7,503 nt of DNA from Candidatus Krumholzibacteriia bacterium (lineage in GTDB: Bacteria; Krumholzibacteriota; Krumholzibacteriia; LZORAL124-64-63): NCBI GenBank assembly GCA_030632925.1, contig DAOVTU010000123.1:1-7503 (forward strand), in the 5' to 3' direction. Below are positions 7,165 through 7,503 of the stretch, piece after piece. Positions within the stretch are counted from its first letter, which is position 1; each line of letters opens with the position of its first letter. Made by a program: the position numbers and the translations under genes. The notes beneath the pieces were generated by a model, which searched no databases, had not been told where the DNA came from, and worked only from the letters and a program-made list of their open reading frames with translations.

Positions 7165-7503
7165 ATGGAAGCAACGAATACGCAGATGAAAACGGTGGTC
7201 TATGACGACTCCATCGTACGGGCCTTTTCAATCATTACGATTGTCTGGGGCATTGTGGCTTTTCTGGTTGGCGTCATTGTCGCTGCCCAGTTGAGCTTCT
7301 GGCAGGCCAACATGGGCTGGGAGTGGACCAGCTTCGGTCGCCTGCGCCAGCTGCACACCAACGCGGCGATTTTCGCGTTTGTGGGCAACGGCATGTTCGC
7401 CGGAATCTACTATTCGACCCAGCGCCTTCTTAAAACGCGCATGGCCAACGACATGCTCAGCTGGGCCAACTTCTGGGGCTGGCAGCTGGTCATTGTCGCT
7501 GCC
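7165..7503 (+). CDS. ccoN: cbb3-type cytochrome c oxidase subunit I, CcoN (3' partial)
   Basis: Catalytic subunit of the high-affinity terminal oxidase; it reduces oxygen to water at a heme b3-CuB centre and pumps protons. Only the first 113 codons are in the window and the frame is open to its end. Visible features are a short cytoplasmic leader (1-19), a first membrane helix (about 20-42), a loop rich in Trp (Trp46, Trp52, Trp54) and GRLRQLHTNAAIFAFVGN. His64 in that motif is the expected low-spin heme b ligand, at the start of helix 2. GIYYSTQRLLKTRM and FWGWQLVIVAA continue the match to cbb3 subunit I. Most homologues read RPLHTN where this one has Gln62. Whether ccoN is fused to ccoO, as in many Bacteroidetes, cannot be seen. 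The strong ribosome binding site and the 22-nt gap after ccoS place it in the cco operon. Confidence 0.95.
   Translation, partial: MEATNTQMKTVVYDDSIVRAFSIITIVWGIVAFLVGVIVAAQLSFWQANMGWEWTSFGRLRQLHTNAAIFAFVGNGMFAGIYYSTQRLLKTRMANDMLSWANFWGWQLVIVAA

Overview
The window is a high-GC (roughly 60-65%, by eye), tightly packed bacterial segment with every gene on the + strand. It holds two gene groups separated by a 151-nt gap that contains a strong intrinsic terminator. The ccoI-ccoS-ccoN order, and a CcoN N-terminus that by recollection resembles the Bacteroidetes-type subunit, suggest a GC-rich aerobic or microaerobic member of the FCB group (Bacteroidetes-related and candidate phyla around them). 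This placement is inference, not a marker-gene call. No rRNA, tRNA, CRISPR array, insertion sequence or phage feature was seen.

Group 1 (1-4334). The window opens inside a large secreted-type beta-propeller protein with many Asp-box (BNR) repeats, of the VPS10/sortilin-like 'glycosyl hydrolase' family; its 5' end lies outside the window. Its stop codon overlaps the start of a gamma-glutamyltransferase (ggt) as ATGA. The Ggt has a lipoprotein signal peptide and a complete catalytic set, including the autoprocessing Thr393. Translational coupling suggests co-expression; a functional link between the two is not established.

Gap (4335-4485). A bulged hairpin followed by seven T residues ends the first group. 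A plausible sigma70-like promoter lies just upstream of the hairpin, with its predicted start point inside the hairpin's left arm. If real, transcripts of the second group would begin without the full terminator stem.

Group 2 (4486 to window end). This is the start of a cbb3-type cytochrome c oxidase cluster. It has ccoI (copper P1B-type ATPase that supplies Cu for the oxidase), ccoS (small membrane assembly factor, overlapping ccoI by 10 nt) and the first 113 codons of ccoN (catalytic heme-copper subunit). The assembly genes precede the structural gene, unlike the proteobacterial ccoNOQP-ccoGHIS order. I see no wholly new system; the most interesting points are the terminator/promoter arrangement, the coupled propeller-Ggt pair, and sequence oddities in CcoS and CcoN.
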